Source: an uncultured Christensenellaceae bacterium (lineage in GTDB: Bacteria > Bacillota > Clostridia > Christensenellales > Borkfalkiaceae). Taken from it: a stretch of DNA of 64,000 nucleotides. Below are positions 25,360-35,321 of this stretch, in pieces (the first letter of the stretch is position 1; every line of letters begins with the position of its first letter). The DNA lies in assembly GCA_910586985.1 (NCBI GenBank), contig CAJUKK010000003.1, positions 58,210 through 122,209 on the forward strand, written 5' to 3'. The notes under the pieces were generated by a model that did not search any database, was not told the DNA's origin, and saw nothing but the letters and a program-made list of their open reading frames with translations. The position numbers and the translations under genes were made by a program.

Positions 25360-26322
25360 ATGGAAGAAAAGACTGCCGTTTTGCAAACGGATCAATCGAG
25401 TTCTTCCGTAGCCCTGCCGCCCGAAAAGAAAAAGAGGAAATTCCGTAAAAGCTGGATCATGTGCTGGATCGGCGTGGCGATCCCGCTTGTCGGGTTTCTC
25501 GTATTCAACGGCTATCCGATCATCGTGTCGTTGCAGGCAATGTTTTCTTCGATGAAATTCGGCAAGCTCGAAACCATGAAATGGAACAACTTTGCCAATT
25601 TCAAAATGCTGGTCGGCGACGCGAAGTTGATTGCCTCGATCAAAGTTACCTTGATATTGGCTTGCGCGCAGTTCGTATCGCTCGGCATCGCCCTGTTGAT
25701 GGCTGCTTTTTTAAGCCAGAACGTAAAAGGTACGAGAGTTTTTCAAACGCTGTACTTTGTGCCTTATATCTGTTCCACGGTGGCAATTTCGATCATGTGG
25801 GGCAATATCTTCGACTTAAACGGCGTTTTGAACGCGATATTGGGAACGCGCATCGAGTGGCTGAACAACCTCGAAAATCCCTCCACGCTAACCTGGGCGA
25901 TCTTTATCTCGATTGTTTGGCAAGCGCCGGGATACGGCATCGTCATGTACTGTTCGGCGTTTAAGGCGATCAGTCCGTCGCTTTACGAGGCAGCAGACCT
26001 CGACGGCGCAAACGCCTGGCACAAATTCCGTCATATCACGCTACCCGGGATTTCGTCCATTACGTTTTTCCTGATTTTGGCGGGAATCACAGCGGGACTT
26101 ACCACGTTCGACGCCGCAAAAGTATTGGCGCCGATGAGTTGGGATAACTTTGCGGGTCCCGAAGACTCGGGTTTGACCATCATGTATTATATCTACAACA
26201 CGGGCGTGAAAAATGCGGAAATGGGCTATGCTTCGATTTTGAGTTGGATGCTCTTTGTTGTAATGATGATTCCTTCCGTGTTTCTCGTCAAGAAAAGAAT
26301 TTTATCGATGGAGGATAATTGA
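25360..26322 (+). CDS. ABC sugar importer permease (MalF/UgpA type)
   Basis: 320 residues from the ATG at 25360; GGGAGG lies 8 bases upstream, and a GTG at 25351 in frame is less likely. Six membrane segments are visible, with the cytoplasmic EAA loop EAADLDGANAWHKFRHITLP (about 210) that docks the ATPase. It forms the channel with the next permease. Spacing to the neighbours is only 2 bases on each side, so the importer subunits are co-translated. Confidence 0.93.
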   Translation: MEEKTAVLQTDQSSSSVALPPEKKKRKFRKSWIMCWIGVAIPLVGFLVFNGYPIIVSLQAMFSSMKFGKLETMKWNNFANFKMLVGDAKLIASIKVTLILACAQFVSLGIALLMAAFLSQNVKGTRVFQTLYFVPYICSTVAISIMWGNIFDLNGVLNAILGTRIEWLNNLENPSTLTWAIFISIVWQAPGYGIVMYCSAFKAISPSLYEAADLDGANAWHKFRHITLPGISSITFFLILAGITAGLTTFDAAKVLAPMSWDNFAGPEDSGLTIMYYIYNTGVKNAEMGYASILSWMLFVVMMIPSVFLVKKRILSMEDN

Positions 26323-26324
26323 GA

Positions 26325-27254
26325 ATGGAAAACACCAACGAAGTTTCCTCTGCGACAAAAGTGAGAAAAGTTCCTGTCGGAAAAATCGTAACATACACCG
26401 TACTGATTCTTTACACCGTATTGTTGTTTTTGCCATTTCTCATCGTATTATGCACGGCGTTCAAAACGGACGCCGAGATCGTGGAAATGGGTAAGATAAA
26501 CGGTTACAGCCTATTTCCGAAAAAATGGAGTTTAGAAGGGTTCGGCATGGCGCTTTCGACGAGCGCGGAATACAACGCGGTAAACGGCGTTCCGTCGCTT
26601 ATTATCGGCTTTTTTAATAGCCTGTGGCAGACCTTGATTCCCTTGACCGGCGGACTTTTCGTTTCGGCGTTCGCGGCGTTTATGTATTCGAAGTACCGTT
26701 TCCCCGGTCGAAAGACGCTGTTTATGATCACGGTGCTTACGATGATGCTGCCGCTCGGCGCGTTTGGGTTTGTCAGTTATCTCTTTTATGCAAGCATCGG
26801 CTGGGTGGGGAACAAGGGCGTGCTCGCCATTCTCATTCCGGGGTTATTCGGCGGCGCGGGTACGGTGTTCTTTTTGAGGGCGTATTTCGACAGCGCGATT
26901 TCAAACGAGGTTTTGGAGGCGGCGAAGATCGACGGCGCGAATGATATTAAAATCTTTTTTATGATGATTTTGCCGCTTGCGAAGCCTGCGCTGATCTCGC
27001 AATTTTTATTTGGTTTTGTCGGCGGATACAACAACTATGCTTCGGCGCTAATGTATCTGTACCGCGATAAAAGTATGTGGAGCTTGCAGCTCGCGGTGTC
27101 CGAATTGGTGACGATCGGTTCGCAATCGGAAGGCGGATATGTGAATATGCAATGCGCGGCGTCGATCGCGGCGCTACTTCCGCTGTTGGCGCTATACGTC
27201 GGAGTACAAAAGTACTTTATCGAAGGCATCACGATCGGCGGCGGAAAGGAATAA
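26325..27254 (+). CDS. ABC sugar importer permease (MalG/UgpE type)
   Basis: 309 residues from the ATG at 26325 with GGAGG 10-11 bases upstream; a TTG at 26319 is an in-frame alternative. Six membrane segments and the EAA loop VLEAAKIDGANDIKIFFMMILP (written here as its core EAAKIDGAND) are visible. It pairs with the preceding permease to import oligosaccharides captured by the 23558 lipoprotein. No nucleotide-binding subunit follows. Confidence 0.92.
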   Translation: MENTNEVSSATKVRKVPVGKIVTYTVLILYTVLLFLPFLIVLCTAFKTDAEIVEMGKINGYSLFPKKWSLEGFGMALSTSAEYNAVNGVPSLIIGFFNSLWQTLIPLTGGLFVSAFAAFMYSKYRFPGRKTLFMITVLTMMLPLGAFGFVSYLFYASIGWVGNKGVLAILIPGLFGGAGTVFFLRAYFDSAISNEVLEAAKIDGANDIKIFFMMILPLAKPALISQFLFGFVGGYNNYASALMYLYRDKSMWSLQLAVSELVTIGSQSEGGYVNMQCAASIAALLPLLALYVGVQKYFIEGITIGGGKE

Positions 27255-27281
27255 AACGGAAACCTATTAGAGGAGGAAAAG

Positions 27282-29135
27282 ATGAAAAAAATAAAGTTAG
27301 CGACATTGGCGGTTGTTGCGGTTATGTCGACGGTAATGTTGTGTTCTTGCGGGGGCGAAACGGTAAAAAAAGTTGCATACGAGTTGCCGTATTACGACGG
27401 AACGACGCGCAGAGATTTCGACACGCAGGATAAGCCCTATTTTAACACCGAGCTTTGGCGTAGAAATTCGAGTTTGAAGGAGGGCGCCGACGTTCAGATT
27501 TTGGACGACACGGCGCGGACGGGTTATTATTACGCCTATTCCACGGGTTATAATTATTATTACTCGAAGGATCTCGAGCATTGGAGCTACGGGGCGAGCT
27601 TCTTTTCCCCGGAAGGATTAGCGGGCTGCGACAGATTGTGGGCGCCCGAGGTGATTTACAGCGAAGAGGACGAAACGTATTATGCGTTTTTGGCGGTACA
27701 GCCCACGCCCGATAAAGAGGTCGAGGCGTTTACCGCACCCGAACACATGCCTATCATAGCAACTTCGAAAGATCCGCGCGGTCCCTTTAAGCCGCTCATT
27801 TTCGAGGATAGAAACACTTCCTATCCGCAGTGGTATGCCAAATACTGTTTCCTCGATATGGCGGAATATCGGGCGGCGTATGAAAGATTGGATCTTCCCG
27901 TAAGCGATCCGTCTGCATGGGAAAAGATATACACGATCGACGGGGGGATCGTCGACGCGGGCTGGATGCGCGCGTTCGATTTCAGTCCGTTTGAAGATCC
28001 CGAAACGGGCAAGAAATATCTGTATTGGAGCCAGTCGCCGGGCGGCACGGCGGCAGTGGAGATGATCGATTGGACGACGCCCGATTGGGATACGTTCCAA
28101 GTGGTCGCAGCGGCGCTTTATTACACGGTGGACGACTACGTAAAAGCGACGAACGGGGATGCCTCGGTTGAAAAGGTCTACTACGAAACGCTGGGCGCCT
28201 ATTGTAACGAAGGACCGTTCGTCTATAAGCATAGCGGGAAATATTATCTTACGTTCTCGATCGGATCGGGCGAAACGGGCAATTACAGCGTGATGCAGGC
28301 AATCGGCGACAGCCCGTTGGGACCGTTCCGCAAGCTCACGGACGAGGAAAACGGATTTATCGTGAGTAGCGACCTTGGCTCGAATCGCGGGGTCAGCGGC
28401 CCCGGTCACCATTCCTTTATCCGCACGAAGGACGGCAAGGGCGATGAAAAGCTACTAATGTGCTATCACGCGCAAAAGAGCGTGTATTCGGAGAGCTGGG
28501 GAAGATGTATGCGCTTCGACGAAATCAAATGGGTGGAAACGCAGGGGATAGACGGCGAAACGTTCGACGTGATGCACTTAAATGGTCCCACGATTACCGT
28601 GCAGCCTACGTTCGGCGTGGGTAGAGAGGTGGGCGATATCACCTCGCGCGTGAAGAGCGCAACGCTCGTACGCGGAACGGTAAAGGAGGGCAGTGCCGAT
28701 AACCTTATCGACGGGCTCATTCCCACTTTCGTGAAAATGAATCAGGCGTTCGAGAATAAGTACGTTAAGGAAACGGAAATTTCCGTAACCTCCACGTTCG
28801 AGTTGGAATTCGAAAGCGAGCAGGAGCTCCGCGCGCTCATGATCTACAATTCCAAAAACACCGAAAAGGCGTTTGTGAAAATTAAGGATATCGCGTTTAT
28901 CTCGGAAAACAACGGCGCGGAACGGATCAATTATATCAAGGAGCTCGAAGTCGACAAAGCGGCAAGTTATTTCTTCGACGTTCGCAATAACCGTTACGAC
29001 GGGATTCAACGTTGCAGTAACGTCTATGCGGAGTTCGATCCGATTAAGGTGAAGAAAATCCGCTTTACGGTGGAATTGCCCGAAGGGCAGGAGCGGGCGG
29101 CTGTCGGCGAGGTCGTCGTTCTCGGAAAATATTAA
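27282..29135 (+). CDS. Lipoprotein with GH43-like beta-propeller and C-terminal discoidin-like domain
   Basis: 617 residues, preceded by GAGGAGG. The lipobox LCSC gives lipid Cys23. Residues about 60-430 form a five-bladed propeller of GH43/GH117 type: an Asp-rich first blade (QILDDTARTGYYYAY), LWAPEVIYSEEDETYYAFL, an acid Glu310 in YCNEGPFVYKHSGKYYLTF, and GPGHHSFI. Residues about 450-615 look like a discoidin-type binding module. It would release arabinose, xylose or galactose units at the cell surface; the exact activity is uncertain. It follows the importer genes by 27 bases. Confidence 0.78.
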   Translation: MKKIKLATLAVVAVMSTVMLCSCGGETVKKVAYELPYYDGTTRRDFDTQDKPYFNTELWRRNSSLKEGADVQILDDTARTGYYYAYSTGYNYYYSKDLEHWSYGASFFSPEGLAGCDRLWAPEVIYSEEDETYYAFLAVQPTPDKEVEAFTAPEHMPIIATSKDPRGPFKPLIFEDRNTSYPQWYAKYCFLDMAEYRAAYERLDLPVSDPSAWEKIYTIDGGIVDAGWMRAFDFSPFEDPETGKKYLYWSQSPGGTAAVEMIDWTTPDWDTFQVVAAALYYTVDDYVKATNGDASVEKVYYETLGAYCNEGPFVYKHSGKYYLTFSIGSGETGNYSVMQAIGDSPLGPFRKLTDEENGFIVSSDLGSNRGVSGPGHHSFIRTKDGKGDEKLLMCYHAQKSVYSESWGRCMRFDEIKWVETQGIDGETFDVMHLNGPTITVQPTFGVGREVGDITSRVKSATLVRGTVKEGSADNLIDGLIPTFVKMNQAFENKYVKETEISVTSTFELEFESEQELRALMIYNSKNTEKAFVKIKDIAFISENNGAERINYIKELEVDKAASYFFDVRNNRYDGIQRCSNVYAEFDPIKVKKIRFTVELPEGQERAAVGEVVVLGKY

Positions 29136-29147
29136 GGAGGAAAAAAG

Positions 29148-30188
29148 ATGAAAGCGAAGAAATTGGCGGCTATCGCGCTCGGCGCGGTCACGGCGGTTTC
29201 CGCAATCGGCTTGCTTGCTGGCTGCGGCGGATTGCAGGCAAAGGGTCCGCAGTACGAGTACACGGTGATCGAATCGGATAAAGATTACAGTTTTGATAAG
29301 GAAATTCCCGTCATCGACGGAAACGTAAAGATCGACGGAAAGTTTGACGAGAGTTTTTACACGTCGCGCAATTGGTTTCAGGGACACAAGGTCTTAAACA
29401 ACGAAGAGGGCACGCTGGAGGTGACGACCTATTTTTCCAAATCGGGAATCGTAGTCGCGGCAAAGCTGCGCGACAGCCGACCCGTAGTTTACAGCGAACA
29501 TGTCGCTCCCGGGAACAGCAGCTGCTTCAACTGTTATTTTTCCATTGTATCCAAGGATACGCCGAACTATAACGTTTACGAAATCGAGTGCTCGGCGGGC
29601 AACGTGTTCAATATCGGCGTTATGACGGGTTTCGGCGTCAAAGCCGTTGAAACGGACGGATACGAAATTTATTCCGCCGTCGTGCGGTACGGGGACGTAT
29701 CGAAGGGCGAGTGCTTCGGTTACGACGTGGAATATTTTATTCCCTGGTCGTTGTTCGGAACGCAGACGCGTCCCGAGCTCGTCTATCTCAATTCCACCAT
29801 GGTTTCGGCTACATTAGACGAGGAAGGCTTGCTCGTTAACGGCTCTTACAGAATCTGGTACAATTTCGGCTACAATCAATCGCCCGAAATTTCCGTTTGG
29901 CAGAATTATAATCAAGGCTACTCGTTCGATAAAGACGGATTTGTAAGCAATAAAATCACGATTCAAACGTCGGGCGGCGGAAGCGTAAGCGAAGAATGGG
30001 GATACGATTGGTGTTTAACGGGCGATACCGTGAATTTTAACATAAAGCCCGACGCAGGAAAAGAACTGACTTCGATCGTAGTCAACGGAATCGAAAGAAA
30101 AAGCGAAGTGAAAAGAGGCGCTCTTTCCGTCCGTTGCAGCGGCAATATCGAAATTACGGCAACGTTTGCCGAAAAACAGGATCAATGA
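29148..30188 (+). CDS. Lipoprotein with CBM9-like (DOMON-type) domain
   Basis: 346 residues, ribosome site AAGGAGG. The lipobox LLAGC gives lipid Cys26. Residues about 55-270 match a CBM9-like fold seen in surface glycan-binding proteins (VIDGNVKIDGKFDESFY, YDVEYFIPWSLFG). The C-terminal 70 residues resemble a bacterial-repeat module (VNFNIKPDAGKELTSIVVNG). It carries no catalytic motif, so it is likely a surface glycan-binding protein feeding the ABC importer. It is co-transcribed with its neighbours. Confidence 0.72.
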   Translation: MKAKKLAAIALGAVTAVSAIGLLAGCGGLQAKGPQYEYTVIESDKDYSFDKEIPVIDGNVKIDGKFDESFYTSRNWFQGHKVLNNEEGTLEVTTYFSKSGIVVAAKLRDSRPVVYSEHVAPGNSSCFNCYFSIVSKDTPNYNVYEIECSAGNVFNIGVMTGFGVKAVETDGYEIYSAVVRYGDVSKGECFGYDVEYFIPWSLFGTQTRPELVYLNSTMVSATLDEEGLLVNGSYRIWYNFGYNQSPEISVWQNYNQGYSFDKDGFVSNKITIQTSGGGSVSEEWGYDWCLTGDTVNFNIKPDAGKELTSIVVNGIERKSEVKRGALSVRCSGNIEITATFAEKQDQ

Positions 30189-30228
30189 AACATTTTGTTT
30201 CAAAAAATATATGTTAAGAGGTAAAAAC

Positions 30229-33200
30229 ATGAAAGGAAAAAAGAAAGGACTCATTGCGCTCAGCGCGTTGTTTACGCTGTCGTTTGGCGCCGCGCTTGCC
30301 GGTTGCGGCGGGGGCGCGCATAATCCGACGCTTGTCGCGGGGAAAGATCCCACTTGTACGGAGGCAGGATACGAACAGTATTACCTTTGCACGCACTGCG
30401 ATAAGATGTATTCAGATGAGGCGGGCAAACACGAAATTGCCGCGCCCGTCGTAAAAGATGCGCTCGGGCATGATATGTCGAAGCATGACGGCAATCAGGC
30501 AACCTGCACCAAGCCGGGCAACGTGGAATATTACACCTGTTCGCGCGAGGCGGGCGTGTATTATGCCAACGAGGCAGGCACGCAGACGCTCGAAGAGATC
30601 GGCGTAACCGTCGAACATGATTTTACGGGTGAAAAGGACGGTGTTCCCAATACCCGTCCCGCCGAAGATCCCACCAAGGACGCATTCGGCAGAAAGCCTT
30701 CGTGGACGTGCAATATGTGCGGAACGATGTTCGGCGACGAATACGGTGATAAAGTCGTTACCGAAGAGGATTTGAAAATCGATAAAATTCAGGAAACAAT
30801 CGACGGCACGGCGACGGGGGATTTCTATCATTCCGAAAATGCGTTCGTCATCGGTGAGGCAAACGTACGCGACGGCGGTCTGGGCATGGTGTTAAACGCA
30901 ACGCTTGCAAGTGACGGCGTTTATTTCCACTTGGTAACCAACCATAATACGCCTGCGGCAGAACAGAGCAAATGGGGCAGCGTTAAAATTTATATTAACG
31001 CTCGCAATACCGAGGATAAACACTTGCCGGGGAACGCGGCGGTCAGTGAAGCGCAGACGATCTGTATGAACCTCGGTCTTAACGGCAATATCGGCACGCA
31101 CGACGCCCATACCGTAAAGGCGTTCAAAACCGAAACGAACGGGGATGACGCGCTCACAAAGTTTACGACGACTTGGGAAATTTACTGCTCGTTCGAAAAG
31201 CTTGCCGAAACCAATAAAGCCGTTCTTGCCTATGCATTTGAAAAGCAGGACGGCAAAACCGTTCTCAAAAACGGTTACAACATTTTGGTGACGACGGTCG
31301 GTTGTATCGTGAACAAGAATGAAGCCGACAAGTTCGCCAACAACGGAACGAGCGTTTGCAGAGATATCGGCGACGGCGACGTGGAAAAGGCATGGTATCT
31401 TTGGGAGAAATCGGGCTATTCCGACAGCGGTGCGGAACATAAATATATGATCGTCACGCACGAGGGATTCTCGGAGGACTTCCAAACCGTGGCAACGCAG
31501 TACAAGGTGACCGCCGCCACGGATGAAAATGCAACGATCAGCGGCTTGTCCGAAAAGGTTGCGGCAAACGGATCGCTCGAAGGAACGGTTACCGTGAAGG
31601 AAGGCTACGTGTTCCGCGGGTTGAATATCAACGGCAAAACCGTTCAGGCAAATGCGGGTGCGTTCAGCGTTTCGCTGGACGAATTGAACCTTCCCTGGAA
31701 CACGGCGGAGATTACCGTAACTCCCGTTGTTATAAAAAACGAAACGCAGTCGGTTACGCTTACGCTCAAGGATAAGGCGAAAGAGGGGCTTACCCCGCTT
31801 GCAAATACGAACGTTTCCTTAACGGACGGCTTCGGCGATCCGATTACGGCAACGACGGATGCAAGCGGCGTTGTAACCTTTAACGATCTTCTGTGCACGA
31901 CCTACACGCTTACGGTGGAAGGTTATCCGCAAAAGACGGTTGTCGTAACAAAGGGTACGGGTACGGCGGAATCCGAGTTGATCAAAATTTTCGCGATCGC
32001 GAGCAACGACAACGTTATCGTGAGCGATTTGGAAAAGACCGTTTCGATCGTGGAGGCGTTGAATCCCGATAAAACATATACCGGTACAGCGGAAGTCGTA
32101 ACGGATAGCACGTTGAAGAATGCGAACGTCTTGTTTGAAACGACGGTAAAAGCGGAGAACTTCGAAGACGGCTGGACGGGAAAATCCAACATGCAGCGCT
32201 TTATGATACAAATGACGGAGAGCGGCAAGGGTCTCTTCTTCTGGGTATGGACAGCAGGCGAAAATAAGGCGAACGTGAAAGCGATTAACGATTTGAACAA
32301 TCGCGAAAACGAAGGCGGTTCAGAACTTGACATCAACGATTGGACGGAGGAAGAAAGAGGATGGATCGTTCCGTTCATTAGAAGCGACGACGGCTTAAAA
32401 CTGCGCGTTCTGAGAGACGGCGGCACGATTTCATTGTACGCATACGACGGCGTGGAGTGGGTTTATTTCGGCAAGACGGAATGCGAAGAAGACGACCAAA
32501 CGAAGATCGTGCTTTACGGCACGGGCTGCGGCTGGGAATTCTCGCAAAATGCGCTGACTGACCTCGGTACTTTTGTGGAAGAAAAACTTCCCGTAGTCGG
32601 AACGCCCGGACATATCGCGCACTACGTAAACGGAAACAAATACTATCTGCCCGACGGCACGCCCACCACTGCGGAAGAAGTAAAGACGGAATTGATTGTT
32701 TCCCAAGCGACGGTGACGCTTGTGTTGAAGGGTTTGGACGGAAATAACATAACGGTTGCCAACGGCACGAAAGTGACGGTAAAATCTCAGTTCCATAACG
32801 GGGAACTCACGGCGGACTCAAACGGCGTATTAAGCGGCACGCTGTACGCGGGTGAATACACGGCGAGCCTCTACGGCTATAAAGATGCTACGCTTACAGT
32901 TGAGGAAAACGGCGCAGTCACGCTCACCATGAATGCGACGATCGCGCATGCAAATAACCAAAACGTTGTCGTGAACAATACGGAAAAAACGATTACGATT
33001 GTCGAAGGACTGCCTGCGGATAAATCTTATACCGGCAATGCGGAATACGTGACCGACGCTTCGCTGAAATCGGCTAACGTCTTGTTTGAAACGACGGTAA
33101 AAGCGAACAACTTCGAAGACGGCTGGACGGGAAAATCCACCATGCAGCGTTTCATGATCCAAATGACGGAAAGCGGCAAGGGTCTCTTCTTCTGGGTATT

Positions 33201-35241
33201 CAGTAGCGGTGGTGATAAGGCGAACGTGAAAGCGATTAACGATTTGAACAATCGCGAAAACGAAGGCGAAAAGGAGCTTGACATCAACGATTGGGGTGAG
33301 ATCGGAAGAGGCTGGATCGTTCCGCTTATCAAGAGCGAAGACGGCTTGAAGTTGCGCGTCGTGAGAAACGGCGGTTCGCTCGCGCTGTATGCTAACAACG
33401 GAACGGAATGGGTTTACTTCGGCAGCGTGGAATGCGGAGAAGACGATCAAACGAAGATTGTGCTTTACGGAACAGGCTGCGGCTGGGAATTCTCCGAAAT
33501 GAACGTGACAGATTTGGGAACGTATGTTGAAGAAAAGCTTCCCGTTCCCGGAACGCCCGGACATATTGCGCACTACGTAAACGGAAACAAATACTATCTG
33601 CCCGACGGCACGCCCACAACCGCAGAAGCAATAAAGACGGAAGTGGTAGCGTCCGATGCGACGGTAACGCTTGCTTTGAAAGGGTTAGACGGCAATAACG
33701 TTGCGGTTGCCGAAGGCACGGTGGTGACTGTTAAATCTCAATATCACAATACGACGCTCACGGCGGGCACAAACGGTTTGTTAAGCGGTACGCTTTATGT
33801 GGGAACGTATACGGCAAGTCTTAACGGATATAGCGATGCAACGCTTACGGTGGAAGCAAGCGGTGCGGTAACGCTTACCATGCGTGCGGTATTCGTAATT
33901 GCGGAAGGCTTGCCTGCCGATAATACGTATGCAGGGAATACACTTGTAACACAATCCGATGAAACGAACGTCGTATTTGAAACGACGGTAAAAGCGAACA
34001 ACTTCGAAGACGGTTGGACGGAAAAATCCACCATGCAGCGTTTCATGATCCAAATGACGGAAGGTGGCAAAGGTTTCTTCTTCTGGGTATTCAGTAGCGA
34101 TGGTGATAAGGCGAATATCAAAGCAATCAACAGCTTGACGAATTACAGGACGGAAGGCGGTTCAGAACTTGACATCAACGATTGGGGTGAGATCGGAAGA
34201 GGCTGGATCGTTCCGCTTATCAGAAGCAACGACGGCTTGAAACTGCGCGTAATAAGACGCGGAGGCAACATTGCCCTGTATGCATATAACGGTTCGGAGT
34301 GGGTAGGACTCGGCGGTATCACTTGCGGTGCAGAGGATAAAACGAAGATCGCGCTTTACGGTGTCGGGTGCGGTTGGGAGTTTTCGGAAATGTCCGTCAG
34401 CGCGGCGGATAATACCGAATATGTTCTCAATGCAACCGTTACGGGCACCAAGGCGGGAGTTACGACCATTCTCGACGAGGGCGCAACGGTGCGCTTTACG
34501 AACCTTCTCGGATACGACAAAACGTTTACGGTAGGTGCGAACGGAACAATCGGCGATGTGAATGAGAAATTGCCGGCGGGCGAGTATACCGTTACGGTTT
34601 CGGGAAATTCGTATGCCGTGTTCCAAAAGAAAATTCTTATTTCTGCGGACGTTGCTACGCTTGCATTCGATTACAAGAAATTCACGATCGTTGTGAACAG
34701 CGGAAGTTATGACCGTTACGACTTCTCGCACGTCGAGGGCGATAATCCAACGATTGCGGTAAACGATGCGGTCGAACGGTTCAACGTGCTTTCTACGGAT
34801 ACGTACGGAAACGTTTCGGTTACGCTTGGCGGCAAGTTCAATAATAGTACTTACAGCAGCAAGTCGCAGGGTATCTTCATCAAGTTCGAAGACGGAAAAT
34901 ATATGTTCCTTCGTTTCGATTTCTTCAACGGAAGCTATAAAATCGCTTGGATGGGCGGCGATACCTGGGATTTGCCCCGCGTGCAGGATTGGGGCTGGGA
35001 CGACATTCATTTGATGGATGAAACCCAAACGCAAAGGTGGACTTCCGGTCAGGAGATGAAGCTGCAGCTCGTTCGTGAAGGGAGAACGCTGAAAGTATAT
35101 TTAGACGGAGTGCTTTACCGCACAAACGAATTGAACGAAGAATATGCCGACGACAAAGTGCAGGTCGGGTTCTTTGCTTGGGACGCTGCGGAGGACGCAA
35201 GCTGGAACTTCGAGATTTCGGAAGAACTTCCCGAAGCCTGA
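30229..35241 (+). CDS. Giant multi-module surface lipoprotein
   Basis: 1670 residues from the ATG at 30229 (AAGAGG upstream). Lipobox ALAGC gives lipid Cys26. Residues 35-190 hold three Cys-x2-Cys-type segments (CTHCDK, CNMCGT). Next is a CBM9/DOMON-like region (about 200-420). From about 505 come SpaA/Cna-B-like spacers (TLTVEGYPQKTV) alternating with three near-identical modules of about 150 residues, starting near residues 632, 950 and 1247 (FETTVKAENFEDGW). A fourth, LamG-like module (about 1490-1665) closes the protein. It is probably a flexible glycan-binding arm on the cell surface; no catalytic site is seen. It ends the exported part of the operon and precedes a GC-rich hairpin. Confidence 0.75.
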   Translation: MKGKKKGLIALSALFTLSFGAALAGCGGGAHNPTLVAGKDPTCTEAGYEQYYLCTHCDKMYSDEAGKHEIAAPVVKDALGHDMSKHDGNQATCTKPGNVEYYTCSREAGVYYANEAGTQTLEEIGVTVEHDFTGEKDGVPNTRPAEDPTKDAFGRKPSWTCNMCGTMFGDEYGDKVVTEEDLKIDKIQETIDGTATGDFYHSENAFVIGEANVRDGGLGMVLNATLASDGVYFHLVTNHNTPAAEQSKWGSVKIYINARNTEDKHLPGNAAVSEAQTICMNLGLNGNIGTHDAHTVKAFKTETNGDDALTKFTTTWEIYCSFEKLAETNKAVLAYAFEKQDGKTVLKNGYNILVTTVGCIVNKNEADKFANNGTSVCRDIGDGDVEKAWYLWEKSGYSDSGAEHKYMIVTHEGFSEDFQTVATQYKVTAATDENATISGLSEKVAANGSLEGTVTVKEGYVFRGLNINGKTVQANAGAFSVSLDELNLPWNTAEITVTPVVIKNETQSVTLTLKDKAKEGLTPLANTNVSLTDGFGDPITATTDASGVVTFNDLLCTTYTLTVEGYPQKTVVVTKGTGTAESELIKIFAIASNDNVIVSDLEKTVSIVEALNPDKTYTGTAEVVTDSTLKNANVLFETTVKAENFEDGWTGKSNMQRFMIQMTESGKGLFFWVWTAGENKANVKAINDLNNRENEGGSELDINDWTEEERGWIVPFIRSDDGLKLRVLRDGGTISLYAYDGVEWVYFGKTECEEDDQTKIVLYGTGCGWEFSQNALTDLGTFVEEKLPVVGTPGHIAHYVNGNKYYLPDGTPTTAEEVKTELIVSQATVTLVLKGLDGNNITVANGTKVTVKSQFHNGELTADSNGVLSGTLYAGEYTASLYGYKDATLTVEENGAVTLTMNATIAHANNQNVVVNNTEKTITIVEGLPADKSYTGNAEYVTDASLKSANVLFETTVKANNFEDGWTGKSTMQRFMIQMTESGKGLFFWVFSSGGDKANVKAINDLNNRENEGEKELDINDWGEIGRGWIVPLIKSEDGLKLRVVRNGGSLALYANNGTEWVYFGSVECGEDDQTKIVLYGTGCGWEFSEMNVTDLGTYVEEKLPVPGTPGHIAHYVNGNKYYLPDGTPTTAEAIKTEVVASDATVTLALKGLDGNNVAVAEGTVVTVKSQYHNTTLTAGTNGLLSGTLYVGTYTASLNGYSDATLTVEASGAVTLTMRAVFVIAEGLPADNTYAGNTLVTQSDETNVVFETTVKANNFEDGWTEKSTMQRFMIQMTEGGKGFFFWVFSSDGDKANIKAINSLTNYRTEGGSELDINDWGEIGRGWIVPLIRSNDGLKLRVIRRGGNIALYAYNGSEWVGLGGITCGAEDKTKIALYGVGCGWEFSEMSVSAADNTEYVLNATVTGTKAGVTTILDEGATVRFTNLLGYDKTFTVGANGTIGDVNEKLPAGEYTVTVSGNSYAVFQKKILISADVATLAFDYKKFTIVVNSGSYDRYDFSHVEGDNPTIAVNDAVERFNVLSTDTYGNVSVTLGGKFNNSTYSSKSQGIFIKFEDGKYMFLRFDFFNGSYKIAWMGGDTWDLPRVQDWGWDDIHLMDETQTQRWTSGQEMKLQLVREGRTLKVYLDGVLYRTNELNEEYADDKVQVGFFAWDAAEDASWNFEISEELPEA
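32105..34410 (+). repeat. Three in-gene tandem modules
   Basis: Units begin near 32124, 33076 and 33967 and share long, nearly identical DNA stretches, for example around TTCGAAGACGG and the GGCTGCGGCTGGGAATTCTC region. A linker containing ACGCCCGGACATAT occurs after units 1 and 2. Such repeats can expand or shrink by recombination. Confidence 0.85.
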
Positions 35242-35269
35242 AACTGAGTTTTTTCAGAAAGACTACGAA

Positions 35270-35306
35270 GGGGGTGGCGGCGACTGCCGCCGCCCCCAAA
35301 ATTTTA
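35270..35306 (+). terminator. GC-rich hairpin between lipoprotein and cytoplasmic GH genes
   Basis: A 12-bp stem (35270-35281 with 35286-35297, one G-T pair), 4-base loop, followed by AAAATTTTAATT. It may partly terminate transcription, so that downstream cytoplasmic enzymes are made in lower amounts than the importer and lipoproteins. Confidence 0.6.
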
Positions 35307-35321
35307 ATTGCGGAGTAAAAT

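Noticed and set aside
32105..34410. Regular repeats considered as CRISPR or satellite DNA
   Set aside because: Units are about 0.9 kb, in frame, and encode protein modules; no short repeat-spacer pattern is present anywhere in the window.
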